A stretch of DNA of 64,000 nt from Microbacterium sp. AB (GCF_032878875.1 NZ_CP118157.1:3100001-3164000), one strand, 5' to 3'. Positions 1-9,282 are shown, numbered from the stretch's first letter. Notes: generated from the sequence alone by a model not told the origin. Program-made: numbers and translations.

Positions 1-226
1 AGAGCTCCAGAGGGGTGACCGAGAGCGCTGCGGAGCCCGCCTGCAGCGTGGCCGCCGAGCCCGTGGAGGCGGCCGCGGTCCAGACCGCGAACGTGCCCCC
101 GCCGGCCAGGATGCCGAGGACGACGGCGCCGGCCGTGCCCAGTGCCCCGAGGAGCAGCCGCGCCGGCACCGAGCGGCGGCGGGGCTGCCTCTCTCGCTGC
201 GAGAGGCGACGCGTGGGAAGGGACAT
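1..226 (-). CDS. Partial exported protein with SipW-type alternate signal (N-terminus only)
   Basis: Only the first 75 codons are in the window; the gene runs off the left edge. The product starts MSLPTRRLSQ, has a basic stretch, one hydrophobic segment (about residues 24-40) and then GTFAVW followed by a small-residue region. That hydrophobic-GTFAxW arrangement is the alternate export signal seen in TasA-like proteins processed by SipW-type signal peptidases. It lies 57 bp downstream of another gene of the same kind, so the two are probably co-transcribed, and a dedicated signal peptidase gene would be expected just outside the window. The function of the mature protein cannot be judged. Confidence 0.7.
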   Translation of the reverse strand, partial: MSLPTRRLSQRERQPRRRSVPARLLLGALGTAGAVVLGILAGGGTFAVWTAAASTGSAATLQAGSAALSVTPLEL

Positions 227-283
227 CTCGAATCCTCGGGGCTCGGTCGGTGGGGCCCGCCTCGGATGAGGCGGGCCAGCGGA

Positions 284-862
284 CTACGCGGTCGCCTGTG
301 TCAGCGTGACCGTGAGGTCGCTGAGGCTCACCGCGCCGAGCATGGCCGCGTTGTGGCCGCCGTCGGCGTCCTCGTACGGGAAGGCGAGGGTGACCGAGAC
401 GGTCACGTCCTCGTCGACCGTGCCTGCGCCCGGCGTGACGGTGAAGGTGGAGCCGGTCCCGCTGATGCCCTCGCCGGTCGCGCCGAGCGTGGCGTTCGCG
501 GTGAGATAGCTCGCGAGCGCCTGGTCGGTCGCGCTGGTCGGGTCGGCGGCCGTGATCGACGCGGGGCTGAGGCCGAGCGTCGCCTGGAGGCTGTCGCCCT
601 CGGCGGTGATCGACATGGTCTTGGTGTAGGTGAGGGTGTCGCCCGGGACGAGCGTGTAGTCGTCGATGGAGATGGGGGTCTGGGAGCCGTTCGCGGTCCA
701 GACGCCCTCCGTGCCGGCGTCTTCGACGACGAGGTTGCCGGAGACGACGGTCGCGCCCTGGGCGGTGGCCGAGGTGTTCCAGGTGGCGAACGTGCCGGCG
801 CCGCCGAGGAGAAGGGTGACGCCCGCAGCGGCGGCGATCGAGGCCTTGACGATCTTCTTCAT
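284..862 (-). CDS. Alternate-type signal peptide protein (TasA/SipW-dependent family)
   Basis: 192 aa. It starts MKKIVKAS, then a hydrophobic segment (residues 9-24) ending in GGAGTFATWNTS, the alternate signal typical of SipW-processed, TasA-like proteins of actinobacteria. The mature part is Thr/Ser/Ala-rich, predicted beta-rich and almost free of Cys, as expected of a secreted fibre or surface subunit. The start is set by AAAGGA 6-7 nt upstream of the ATG. The 268 bp upstream (863-1130) hold no gene and should carry the promoter. TasA-like proteins assemble matrix fibres in Bacillus; that role here is inference. Confidence 0.8.
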   Translation of the reverse strand: MKKIVKASIAAAAGVTLLLGGAGTFATWNTSATAQGATVVSGNLVVEDAGTEGVWTANGSQTPISIDDYTLVPGDTLTYTKTMSITAEGDSLQATLGLSPASITAADPTSATDQALASYLTANATLGATGEGISGTGSTFTVTPGAGTVDEDVTVSVTLAFPYEDADGGHNAAMLGAVSLSDLTVTLTQATA

Positions 863-1130
863 GGTGATGTCCTTTCGCGGCGATGGCCGCAGGGGTGAAG
901 GTTCGAGGACCGAGCGTCAGGCTTCGAGCCTCGGGATGCCCGTTCGGGGCACATCTCCAGTGTGGAAGGGCTCCCGCAAGAGCCGACCGGGATTACGGCC
1001 AGGAGCGCCGCAAGACCCGTGCAAGATCGCCACAGCGCCCGAGCGGGGAGGACCACACCCACCTCAAGAAGGGCGCAACGTCAGGACAGTTTCGCCGCAC
1101 TTCTTCCCCGAGCCGGCGGCCGCACCGCCC

Positions 1131-1979
1131 TCACTCCTCGATGTGGTCGCGACGCTTCCGGGTCTCGTCGTTGGCGTACGCGTAGTACAGGCCGATGAGC
1201 AGCCCGCCGCCGACGTAGTTCCCGACGAGGACGATCCCGAGGTTCGCCGCCGCGTATCCCACGTGGATGCCGTCGGCGAGGCCGACGATCGCGAACAGCG
1301 CCGTGTTCGCGACGGAGTGCTCGAGGCCGAGGAAGGCGAACACGAACACCGAGACGATCATGACGAGCGACTTCGTGAGGTCGTCCTTGATGAACCCGTT
1401 GTAGACGAGCAGCATCGCGAGGTTGATGCAGAGGTTGCACAGGACGGCTCGGATGAAGAGGTCCGTCCATCCGGTCGCCCCCTCCGTCACGTACATGAGC
1501 TTGTGCTCGACCGAGGCGAGCATCTCGTCGGACGGAAGGCCTTCGGTGAGCGTCGAGAAGCGGACGAGCACGGCCACGAACACGCCGCCCAGGGCGTTCC
1601 CGACGTAGCAGAGACCCAGCAGGCGCAGCGCGCGCAGCCATCCCGTGCGGCGGTAGTAGGCGCCCACCGTCACGATCATCATGTTCGAGGTGAGCAGTTC
1701 GGAGCGCGAGTAGTAGATGAACACGAGCGCCCATCCGAAGACCGCGGCCCCGGCGATGCGGCCGAGGGGCGCGAGCCCGATCGAGGTGAAGGCGGCGATC
1801 ACGCTGTAGTACACGATGTACATCAGCCCGATGATGACGCCCGCCATGGCCGCACGCTGCAGGTACCGCCGGGCGATGATGCCCGACATCGCCGTCTTCG
1901 TCTCGAGAAGATCCAGGATCGTGCTGATGAACTGACGGCCGGGGAAGAGTGCGGGCGTCCCGCCAGCCGGAGTGGTCAC
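1131..1979 (-). CDS. Formate/nitrite transporter (FNT) family channel
   Basis: 282 aa from a GTG start. Six hydrophobic segments with the two half-helix signatures of the FNT family: the region around LTSNMMIVTVG and the motif GLEHSVANTALF near residue 210, ending with NYVGGGLLIGLYY. FNT proteins are pentameric inner-membrane channels for formate, nitrite or hydrosulfide; the substrate cannot be read from the sequence. I chose the GTG at 1979 rather than the ATG at 2051 because the extra 24 residues are Arg/Gly/Pro-rich and unlike the family, and a TATA-like hexamer CAGTAT (1987-1992) sits 7 nt upstream, which suggests a leaderless mRNA. The gene stands alone, without a formate lyase or nitrite reductase neighbour. 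Confidence 0.85.
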   Translation of the reverse strand: MTTPAGGTPALFPGRQFISTILDLLETKTAMSGIIARRYLQRAAMAGVIIGLMYIVYYSVIAAFTSIGLAPLGRIAGAAVFGWALVFIYYSRSELLTSNMMIVTVGAYYRRTGWLRALRLLGLCYVGNALGGVFVAVLVRFSTLTEGLPSDEMLASVEHKLMYVTEGATGWTDLFIRAVLCNLCINLAMLLVYNGFIKDDLTKSLVMIVSVFVFAFLGLEHSVANTALFAIVGLADGIHVGYAAANLGIVLVGNYVGGGLLIGLYYAYANDETRKRRDHIEE

Positions 1980-2055
1980 GCCGACAATACTGACACGCGC
2001 ACGTGCCCGTTTCCCAGGACGAACGTCCGTGCCCGGCCAGCCGGGCCGCACCGTC

Positions 2056-3060
2056 TCACGGCAGAGCGTTCGCGATGACCACGAGCGACACGGCCACGGC
2101 GGCGAGGAGCGCCGCGAGCACGCTGCCCGCGCCGGGGCCGATGCGGAGGCGGCGTCCCGCCTTCGCCACGACGCCGCGAGCCGACAGACGATTGTGCGGG
2201 ACCCGGTCGTCGCGCCAGCGCTCCCACTGGCCGATCTTCGCGACGACCGCGTCGAGAGCCGCCGCGACGTCCTGCCAGCGCTGAGGCTTCAGTGTCACGA
2301 CGTCGGCGGGCGAGGTGAGGAACACCCAGTCGTCGACGAGCTCGATGTCGAAGTCCGACGCGGCGTCGATGAGCAGCGCCATGACATCCGGGGTGAAGAG
2401 GTAGAGAGCGTCCGCCTCGTATCCGCGGGGACAGGAGAGCGCGAAGTGCCGGTCGAAGTCGCCCTCCAGGCGCAGCCGCTGGTCCCGGTGGACCGCGCTC
2501 CCCGAGGCCATCCGCCGCACCGTGAGGGAATCCAGTCGGATGTTCGGCAGCGCGGTGCGCACGCGCGTCGCGGCGTACCCGCCGTACGTCGTCTCCCGTC
2601 GGTTTCCGGCGGAGGACGTGATCTCGTGGTTGCCGAACTCGACCGGCCGGCCGGCGCGGGTGCGCATCACGTCGATGACCGCCGCGCGGCCCCGTTCGCG
2701 CCAAGGCCCGAGGTGACCGCCGTCGTGGACGCCGGGGAGGTAGGCGAGCCCGTTCGCCTCCGCGAACCCGGCCAGCCGGAGGAACTCCCGCCTGCTGCGT
2801 CGGCGCGCGGCCATCCGGAGCGACGACCAGGTGAGCACGACGCCCGCGAGGAGGAGCAGGAGGACGAACACGCTCATCCCGACGAGCTGTCCGGCCATGT
2901 CGGGGGCGGCCGCCTCGATCTCCTGCGCGATGCCGGTCGACATCGCGAGCAGTCCGATCGGCACGACCGCGGCGCCGAACACGACGACGGCGACCCGTGC
3001 GCCGCGTGCCGGCTGACGGACACCGGGCACGCTGCGGAAGTCGCGCCAGAAGGCACGCAC
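2056..3060 (-). CDS. Membrane protein of unknown function
   Basis: 334 aa. Two hydrophobic segments near the N-terminus (about residues 22-44 and 60-82), a long soluble middle portion of about 210 residues, and one hydrophobic segment close to the C-terminus (about 310-331). The Arg-rich stretch after the second helix places the middle part in the cytoplasm. I recognise no catalytic motif. Its 3' end lies just ahead of the FNT gene start on the same strand, with 76 bp between them that hold the FNT promoter. It is probably a single-gene unit. No function is proposed. Confidence 0.7.
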   Translation of the reverse strand: MRAFWRDFRSVPGVRQPARGARVAVVVFGAAVVPIGLLAMSTGIAQEIEAAAPDMAGQLVGMSVFVLLLLLAGVVLTWSSLRMAARRRSRREFLRLAGFAEANGLAYLPGVHDGGHLGPWRERGRAAVIDVMRTRAGRPVEFGNHEITSSAGNRRETTYGGYAATRVRTALPNIRLDSLTVRRMASGSAVHRDQRLRLEGDFDRHFALSCPRGYEADALYLFTPDVMALLIDAASDFDIELVDDWVFLTSPADVVTLKPQRWQDVAAALDAVVAKIGQWERWRDDRVPHNRLSARGVVAKAGRRLRIGPGAGSVLAALLAAVAVSLVVIANALP

Positions 3061-3105
3061 CTCGCGGCCTCTCAGCCGGGCGGTGAGCGGCGACGTGTCG
3101 AGAGC

Positions 3106-3139
3106 CCCCGATCTGCGCGGCGTGCCGCGCGGATCGGGG
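3106..3139 (-). terminator. GC-rich hairpin behind the M23 gene
   Basis: Arms 3106-3121 and 3124-3139 are 16 nt each with one mismatch (a possible G-U pair), separated by 2 nt. The hairpin lies 62 bp downstream of the stop codon of the minus-strand M23 peptidase gene. It lacks a T-run, as is common for actinobacterial terminators. Confidence 0.55.
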
Positions 3140-3200
3140 TCGTCCGCGCGCGCCTCCCGCCGGGGGATCGCTGCGCGAGCGCCGTCGCCGGGCTCGACAA

Positions 3201-4382
3201 CTATGACGTCTCCGCGGACGCGGTCGGCGAGGGCTCCGTCGGCGCGGGATCGGGCACCGTGGTCGGCTGCGGCTCGGGAGCGGGTGTCGAGGGCCCCGGT
3301 GCCGGCGTCGACGGAGCGGGAGACGGCTCCGACGGCGGCGGCGTGCTCGGCGCCGGAGCCGGTTCGGTCGGGCTCGGGGAAGCCGTGGGCTTCGGCATCT
3401 GCGTGGGCGACGGCGTGCTGGGCGTCGGCGTCTGCGTGGGCGACGGCGTGCCGGGCTTCGGCTCCGCACTGGGCTTCGGCTCGGCGGGCGCAGGCTCCGA
3501 CGAGGCCGCGGGCTGCGAGGGCGCGGGGTTGCCCGGGGTGGGGGTCCAGGCCGCGATGTCGGCCGGCTTGCCGGCGCCCGACAGGTACCGGCGCGGATCG
3601 ACCGGCACGCCGTTCACGCGCACCTCGAAGTGGAGGTGGTTGCCGAAGCTGCGGCCGGTGTTGCCGACGAGGCCGATGGGGTCTCCCGCCTCGACCCAGT
3701 CGCCGACCTCGACCGCGCGGCTGCCGTTCGTCATGTGCCCGTACAGCGTCTGCACGCCGTTGACGTGCTGGATGATGACCGCGACGCCGTAGCCGTAGTG
3801 GCTCTCGCTCGAGAGCACCACGATCCCGGGCGACGCCGCCGCGATGGGCGTGCCGCCGGGTGCGGCGATGTCCATCCCCATGTGCGCGCCGCCGCGCGCG
3901 CCGAACGGGTCGGTGAGCACCGGGTTCGCGATGGGCCAGACGAAGCCGTCCAGCGAGGCGAGCCGGTCGTCGCCGCCCAGGCGCGACAGGTCGACGTCGA
4001 TGCCGGCCGCGATGGCGGCGCGGATCAGCGCCTCGCGCGCCTCGCGGCGGATCTTCAGCACCTCGTCGGCCGTCGTCGCCTCGTAGGCGCCGGCCGGGAG
4101 CTCGATGGCGGCGTCTTCGGCGAACCGGGCGGCGGCGTCCGAGAACCCGGCGGTGGGCGACTCCGGCGCCTCGATGTCGTCCGAGCTCTCGGGATCCACC
4201 GCGATCGAGACCGCCGCGACGGGCTGGCTCTCGGGCGGCGGGGCCGCGGCGGTCAGCGCGACCGCACCGACCGTGACGGCGACCAGCGCCGCCATCGCGA
4301 CGGAGGCGTGAGCGACGCGTGTCGAGCCCCGCTTCTCCGCGGATGCGTCGCCCGTCTCGTGATGTGCTGTGTCCGGCTGCAT
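3201..4382 (-). CDS. Secreted M23 family peptidoglycan endopeptidase with Pro/Ser-rich tail
   Basis: 393 aa from the ATG at 4382, chosen because GAGGGGG lies 6 nt upstream. Residues 24-47 form a signal or anchor segment. After a charged helical region, the LytM domain (about residues 150-270) carries the zinc ligands H167 and D171 in GAHMGMD and the H249-L-H251 pair in GNHLHFE. The last 120 or so residues are low-complexity Pro/Ser/Glu/Thr repeats, probably a wall-spanning or disordered tail. M23 enzymes cleave peptide cross-bridges of peptidoglycan outside the membrane. All metal ligands are present, so it should be active. It is transcribed alone and followed by a GC-rich hairpin. Confidence 0.9.
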   Translation of the reverse strand: MQPDTAHHETGDASAEKRGSTRVAHASVAMAALVAVTVGAVALTAAAPPPESQPVAAVSIAVDPESSDDIEAPESPTAGFSDAAARFAEDAAIELPAGAYEATTADEVLKIRREAREALIRAAIAAGIDVDLSRLGGDDRLASLDGFVWPIANPVLTDPFGARGGAHMGMDIAAPGGTPIAAASPGIVVLSSESHYGYGVAVIIQHVNGVQTLYGHMTNGSRAVEVGDWVEAGDPIGLVGNTGRSFGNHLHFEVRVNGVPVDPRRYLSGAGKPADIAAWTPTPGNPAPSQPAASSEPAPAEPKPSAEPKPGTPSPTQTPTPSTPSPTQMPKPTASPSPTEPAPAPSTPPPSEPSPAPSTPAPGPSTPAPEPQPTTVPDPAPTEPSPTASAETS

Positions 4383-4553
4383 GGATCCCCCTCGTACCAT
4401 ACTGACGGCTCAGGGGTCGAGAAGGAAGCCCCGGCGTGTCCTCGCGGTCTCCCGCACGCGAGTCCGAGCCCGCTTCGACGCCTCGGCGGCGTCTCGCTCC
4501 GAATGGTCCCGAGCCCCTTCGCCCCGGGCCGAACCGGTGCGATGATGGCGCGC

Positions 4554-4829
4554 ATGAGACGCATGAGAGTGGTCGTCGAGGGCGTCGTGCAGGGCGTCGG
4601 GTTCCGATGGAGCACCGCTCGGCAGGCCGAACGCCGGGGCGTGACGGGATGGGTCCGCAACGTCGGCGCCGATCGCGTCGAGGCCGAGCTGGAGGGGCCG
4701 GCCGACGCGGTCGACGCCGTGGCGGCGTGGATGCGGCACGGCCCCGTCGGCGCGCACGTCGACGACCTGCGGGTCGAGGAGCTCAGCCCCGAGGGGTCGC
4801 GGGCGTTCGAGGTCGTCGCGTCGCTCTGA
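4554..4829 (+). CDS. acyP: Acylphosphatase
   Basis: 91 aa. The product contains VEGVVQGVGFRWST, the acylphosphatase signature with the catalytic Arg in GFRW, followed by GWVRNVG with the catalytic Asn. It hydrolyses carboxyl-phosphate bonds of small acyl phosphates in the cytoplasm. In-frame ATGs occur at 4542, 4545, 4554 and 4563 and no Shine-Dalgarno sequence distinguishes them; 4554 gives the usual length. It is a single gene, convergent with the small hypothetical gene 3 bp beyond its stop. Confidence 0.88.
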   Translation: MRRMRVVVEGVVQGVGFRWSTARQAERRGVTGWVRNVGADRVEAELEGPADAVDAVAAWMRHGPVGAHVDDLRVEELSPEGSRAFEVVASL

Positions 4830-4832
4830 CCC

Positions 4833-5072
4833 TCAGTCGCCGAAGCCGCTCCGAGCCGCCGCGAGGTGTGAGCGGGCCGCCTCCGCGACCGCGCCGAGGC
4901 TGCGCTGCTCGGACGTCTCGTGGTCCTCCGCGGACTCGCCTCCGACGCCGTCGTACGTCACGTAGTTGAAGACGACGCCGACGAGGTCGTCCACCAGCTC
5001 GGCGCGGGTGACCTCGTCCGAGGACTTCAGGAGCTGCTCGATCTCTGCCGCGAGCATTGTGTCAAGAGCCAT
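4833..5072 (-). CDS. Small hypothetical protein
   Basis: 79 aa, acidic, mostly predicted helical, no Cys, no signal peptide or membrane segment. It starts MALDTMLAAEIEQLL. I do not recognise the family. Strong third-position GC and the tight convergent packing with acyP support a real gene. It lies back to back with the exopolysaccharide operon; the 273 bp between them must hold both promoters. Confidence 0.6.
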   Translation of the reverse strand: MALDTMLAAEIEQLLKSSDEVTRAELVDDLVGVVFNYVTYDGVGGESAEDHETSEQRSLGAVAEAARSHLAAARSGFGD

Positions 5073-5345
5073 AGGGGCACGCTAGGCGAGCGGGCGGCGC
5101 AGCGACAGGGGTTGACGCGCGCCGATCGCGAGGGATGCGTCTCGAGAAAGTTTCGAGCTCGATGTATCAGGGAGCCCCTTCCCCGCTCTTCCTCTGTATC
5201 GGGGGTCTTCGGGCTCGTCCGGCCCGGGCCCCGATCCGCACGGCGACGCCGTGCGGTCGATGCGCTGGGGAGCTGCAATGCACACGAGAAGTCGCGCGGA
5301 TGCGCTCACCGCGAGGCCGGAACCGCCTTCGCGCAGGAGCCTGCG

Positions 5346-6887
5346 GTGACGACGGTCGGCGGCGCGCTGTCGCCCGCACGCCTGCTCGCCGTCATCGCCC
5401 CTCCGGCGCACGCCCCCGCGGACGACGCGGCCGAGCGCCTCCCGCCCGCCGGGGCGTCGACCGACGGGGAAGCGCCCGGACCCGACGCCCCGCCCGCCCT
5501 CACGGCCGTCCTGTCGCCGCGCTCGGCGGCACCGGTTCTGCGACGGCGTCGCCTCGAACGACGCGCCGCGCTCCGCGTGACGCTCACCGACGCGGCGCTC
5601 GTCGCCGCCGCATCGGCGGCAGCCGCGCTCTCCGGCCCGCTTCCGGAGCCGGCCGCGGCCGTGGTCGCCCTCACGGCGGCGAGCCTCTGGTGGGTGGGCC
5701 TCGCCCTGGCGGGCGGCGGCGCGCCGCATCGAGGAGCGGCGCCGTACGGCCGGGCGACGGTCGCCACGGCGGCCGCGTTCGGCGTCCTCGCGATCCTCCT
5801 CGCCCCGTTCGACACCGCCCTCCTCCAGGCGCAGCTCGTCGCCGCTCCCGCCGGGCTCGCGGCCGTCCTCGCGGGACGCGCGCTCTGGCACCGGCGTCTC
5901 GTCTCCGAGCGGCGCACGGGCGCGGCGGCCCCCCGGGCACTCGTCATCGGGCTGCCGGACGACGTCGACCGCGTCTCGTCCGCGCTGAACGATCACGGCC
6001 GCAGCGGCTATCTCGTCGTGGGGACCCTCCCGCTCGAGAAGGGCGCCGACGCGGCGATGGGCCGGATCGCCGACGCGATGGCCCGGCTCGGCGCGGACGC
6101 CGTGGTCATCGCGAGCGCCCACACGGCCGACGCGGGGTTCGTCCAGCGCCTCCGACGTCAGCTGGCGGGCGCCGCGACGGAGATCGCGCTGGCGAGCGGG
6201 ATGGCCGACTCTCCGGGCCCGCGACTCTCCCTCCATCAGGCGGCAGGGCTTCCGCTCGTGCGGATGCGCGTGCCCGCCTACGACGGCGGCGCGCATCTCG
6301 CCAAGCGCGCCCTCGACATCGTCGTCGCCGTGCTCGCGCTCGTCCCCGTCGCGCTGCTGGCCCCGGTCATCGCGCTCGCGATCGTCGTCGACTCGCCGGG
6401 CCCCGTGCTGTTCCGTCAGGAGCGCGTGGGACGCGACGGCCGACGGTTCCGGATGATCAAGTTCCGCTCGATGGCGGCGGGCGCCGAGGACGAGCTCGCC
6501 CTCCTCTCCCCGAGGAACGAGGCGTCGGGTCCGCTGTTCAAGCTGCGCGACGACCCCCGCGTCACCCGCGTGGGCCGCATCCTCCGGCGCACCTCGCTGG
6601 ACGAGCTGCCGCAGTTCTGGAACGTGCTCGTCGGCGACATGAGCGTCGTGGGGCCGCGGCCGCCGCTGCCGCGGGAAGTGCTCGCCTACGACCGCTCCGC
6701 CGTGCGCCGTCTCTACGTCAAGCCCGGCATCACGGGCCCCTGGCAGGTCGGCGGGCGCAGCGACCTCAGCTGGGAGCAGAGCATGCGCCTCGATCTCCAC
6801 TACGTCGAGAACTGGTCGATCCTGAGCGACCTCGTCCTCATCTGGCGCACCGTCATGGTGATGGTCCGCGCGAAAGGAGCGTACTGA
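5346..6887 (+). CDS. Polyprenyl-phosphate sugar phosphotransferase (EPS priming enzyme)
   Basis: 513 aa. It starts the exopolysaccharide (EPS) chain by moving a sugar-1-phosphate from a nucleotide sugar to undecaprenyl phosphate at the membrane. The N-terminal third has several hydrophobic segments, followed by a Rossmann-like region. The bacterial sugar transferase domain starts at KRALDIVVAV and contains FRQERVGRDG, RMIKFRSM, RTSLDELPQFWNV, VVGPRPPLP and KPGITGPWQV, all hallmarks of the family. The GTG start at 5346 is set by AGGAG six nt upstream (5335-5339). It is the first gene of a thirteen-gene operon and its stop overlaps the next start by one base. Confidence 0.92.
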   Translation: MTTVGGALSPARLLAVIAPPAHAPADDAAERLPPAGASTDGEAPGPDAPPALTAVLSPRSAAPVLRRRRLERRAALRVTLTDAALVAAASAAAALSGPLPEPAAAVVALTAASLWWVGLALAGGGAPHRGAAPYGRATVATAAAFGVLAILLAPFDTALLQAQLVAAPAGLAAVLAGRALWHRRLVSERRTGAAAPRALVIGLPDDVDRVSSALNDHGRSGYLVVGTLPLEKGADAAMGRIADAMARLGADAVVIASAHTADAGFVQRLRRQLAGAATEIALASGMADSPGPRLSLHQAAGLPLVRMRVPAYDGGAHLAKRALDIVVAVLALVPVALLAPVIALAIVVDSPGPVLFRQERVGRDGRRFRMIKFRSMAAGAEDELALLSPRNEASGPLFKLRDDPRVTRVGRILRRTSLDELPQFWNVLVGDMSVVGPRPPLPREVLAYDRSAVRRLYVKPGITGPWQVGGRSDLSWEQSMRLDLHYVENWSILSDLVLIWRTVMVMVRAKGAY

Positions 6888-7759
6888 TGTCCGTCCTCCT
6901 CCCGGGCCGGGCCGCGGTTCCCGCCTCCCCCTTCGCCTGGACGGCCCCCGCGAGCCGCCGGACCGATCCCGTCGACGAGACCGTCCTGCGGCCGGGGCCG
7001 GTGTGCGTCGTCGACGACGTCCCCGTGCGCCCCGTGACGCTGGCCGGCCTCGTCGACCTCGTCATGGGGATGACCGGCACCTCCGCGGTCGACGTGCTCG
7101 TCGGAGTCAACGCGCATGTCGTCAACCTGGCCAGACGCGACGAGGCGCTGCGCCGGTTCCTCGCGACGACGACGCTCAACTACGCCGACGGGCAGTCCGT
7201 CGTCTGGGCCGCGGGGCTCCTCGGCGGGGAGCTCCCCGAGCGGGTCGCGACCACCGACCTCGCCGCGCCCCTGCTCGACGCCGCCGCGCGCGACGGCCTG
7301 CCGGTCTACTTCTTCGGCGGGCGCCCGGGCGTCGCGCAGGATGCCGCCGACCGGATCGCGGAGCGCACGCCCGGCATCGCCATCCGCACGACGCACGGCT
7401 ACGTCGAGGACACCGCATCCGTGCTGGAGGACATCCGCGCGCACGGCACGCGCATCCTCCTCGTCGGGCTCGGCGACCCGCTGCAGGAGAGCTGGATCGA
7501 GCGCCATCGCGACGCCCTTCCCCCCGTCGTCCTCACGTGCGGCGGCCTCTTCGACTGGCTGAGCGGATCGCACCGCCGGGCCCCGCGGTGGATGATCCGG
7601 GCGGGGCTGGAGTGGCTGTGGCGGCTGCTCATCGAGCCGCGACGCCTCGCCCACCGCTATCTCGTCGGCAACCCGGCGTTCGTGCGTGCGGTGCTCCGCC
7701 AGCACCGCGCGGCCCGTCGCGCCGCCCGCGTCGCGCCCGCGTGGCAGAGGACCGCATGA
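6887..7759 (+). CDS. WecG/TagA/CpsF family glycosyltransferase
   Basis: 290 aa. Family GT26 enzymes add the second sugar to an undecaprenyl-PP-linked primer on the inner face of the membrane. Diagnostic motifs are VNAHVVNLARRDEALR, LNYADGQSVVWAA (with the Asp of the family), YFFGGRPGVA and LVGLGDPLQESWI. The start overlaps the previous stop by one base and AAAGGAG lies 7 nt upstream. The immediate neighbour of the priming transferase is the expected place for a second-step enzyme. Sugar specificity is unknown. Confidence 0.9.
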   Translation: MSVLLPGRAAVPASPFAWTAPASRRTDPVDETVLRPGPVCVVDDVPVRPVTLAGLVDLVMGMTGTSAVDVLVGVNAHVVNLARRDEALRRFLATTTLNYADGQSVVWAAGLLGGELPERVATTDLAAPLLDAAARDGLPVYFFGGRPGVAQDAADRIAERTPGIAIRTTHGYVEDTASVLEDIRAHGTRILLVGLGDPLQESWIERHRDALPPVVLTCGGLFDWLSGSHRRAPRWMIRAGLEWLWRLLIEPRRLAHRYLVGNPAFVRAVLRQHRAARRAARVAPAWQRTA

Positions 7760-9282
7760 GCGTCGCCTCCGTCTCGCCCCGCGCCGATCTGGCCCGCGGC
7801 AGCGCGCTGAGCTTCGCCGGCTCCGCGGCGAACGCGGCGCTGGGTCTCCTGCTCGTCGTCGTCCTCGGCCGGCTGCTGGGGGACGCCGGTGCGGGCGTCG
7901 TGCTGCAGACGATCGCGATCTTCACGATCGCGCTGGGCGTCGCGCGGCTCGGGATGGACTCCGCGGCGCTCTGGATCCTGCCCCGGCTGGCCGACGACGC
8001 TCCCGGCGCGTTGCGGCCCACCACGACGCTGCTCGTCGCCGCCTCGGGGATCGCCGGGACGGCGAGCGCGCTCGTCGTCGGCGCAGGAGCCGCGTGGCTC
8101 GCCGCGAGCGACCCGTCCGACGAGGTGGCGCGCGCGCTGGCCGGCGTCTGCTGGTTCCTTCCCCCGGCCGCGATGCTCGCCACCGCGCTCGCCTCCACCC
8201 GCGGCCTCGGCGGCGTGCTCCCCTATACGCTCGTCGGCGGCGTGGCCCTGCCCGCGCTGCGACCCGTCGCCGTCGCGCTCGCGGCCGGGACGGGCGGCGG
8301 CCTCGCCGCGATCGCCCTCGCCTGGGCGGCGCCCGTGGTGCTCGTGCTCGCGGCCGCCGTGCTCGTGCTCGCCGCGCAGCTGCGCCGCCGCTCGGCGCAC
8401 GGGACGCCGTGGCCCGCCTACCGCGCGTCGGGCGTCCCCGGCCGGATCGGGCGCTACGCGGCGCCCCGCGTCGTCTCCGAGTCGCTCTCCCAGATCCTCG
8501 CCTGGCTCGACATCGTGATCGTGGGCGCCATCGCCGGCCCCGCCGCCGCGGGCGTGTACGGCGGCGCCGCGCGGATCGCCTCGGCCGGGACGCTCGTCGA
8601 CTCGGCCATCCGCGTGGTCGTCTCCCCCGCGTTCAGCCGCCTGCTGCACCGCGGCGACCGTGCCGGAGTGGCCGACGTCTTCCGCGCGGCGACGATCTGG
8701 CTCGTGCTCTTCAGCACGCCGGTCTATCTGCTGCTCGCGGTCTTCGCCCCCGTCGTGCTGTCGGTCCTCGGCCCCTCCTTCGTGCACGGCGAGGTCGCGC
8801 TCGCCGCGCTCTGCGCCGGCGCGATCGTGACGTTCCTCGCGGGGAACGTCCACTCGGTCCTGCTCATGGGCGGGCGCAGCGGCCTCGCCGCCGTCAACAA
8901 GGCGGCCGCGGTCGCGGTCGACGTCGCACTGCTGTTCCTGCTCGTCCCGGCCTGGGGCATCGCGGGGGCGGCCGTGGCCTGGGCCGTCGCCTGCCTCGTG
9001 GACGCCGCCCTCGCGACCGTCCAGGTGCACCGCGTCCTGCGCCTCCCCGTCCCCGTGACGGCGGGCCTCCACCCGCTCGCGATCGCGCTCGTCACCGTCG
9101 GGGGCGCCGCGGTCGGTGCACGCCTGCTGCTCGGGGCGACATGGCTCGGCCTCGCCGCCGCGGCCGTCGTGGGCGGGGCCGCCCTCCTCGCCTGGGCGCG
9201 CGGCGCCTCGGCACGCCTCCATCTCGACGCCTTCGCGGAGCTCGCACGACTCCGCCGCATCCCTTCCGGAGACCGCCCATGA
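7756..9282 (+). CDS. Wzx-type oligosaccharide flippase
   Basis: 508 aa with about 12-14 hydrophobic segments throughout and short Arg-rich loops, the profile of a MATE/MOP-superfamily polysaccharide exporter. It would turn the lipid-linked repeat unit to the outer face of the membrane. The start overlaps the previous stop in an ATGA. It lies between the glycosyltransferases and the chain-length and polymerase genes, as in Wzx/Wzy-dependent pathways. Sequence conservation in this family is low; the assignment rests on topology, length and context. Confidence 0.85.
   Translation: MSVASVSPRADLARGSALSFAGSAANAALGLLLVVVLGRLLGDAGAGVVLQTIAIFTIALGVARLGMDSAALWILPRLADDAPGALRPTTTLLVAASGIAGTASALVVGAGAAWLAASDPSDEVARALAGVCWFLPPAAMLATALASTRGLGGVLPYTLVGGVALPALRPVAVALAAGTGGGLAAIALAWAAPVVLVLAAAVLVLAAQLRRRSAHGTPWPAYRASGVPGRIGRYAAPRVVSESLSQILAWLDIVIVGAIAGPAAAGVYGGAARIASAGTLVDSAIRVVVSPAFSRLLHRGDRAGVADVFRAATIWLVLFSTPVYLLLAVFAPVVLSVLGPSFVHGEVALAALCAGAIVTFLAGNVHSVLLMGGRSGLAAVNKAAAVAVDVALLFLLVPAWGIAGAAVAWAVACLVDAALATVQVHRVLRLPVPVTAGLHPLAIALVTVGGAAVGARLLLGATWLGLAAAAVVGGAALLAWARGASARLHLDAFAELARLRRIPSGDRP

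Noticed and set aside
5141..5157. CTCGA-N7-TCGAG dyad upstream of the EPS operon as an operator
   Set aside because: Arms of only 5 bp and no clear promoter hexamers around it; too weak to report as a site.
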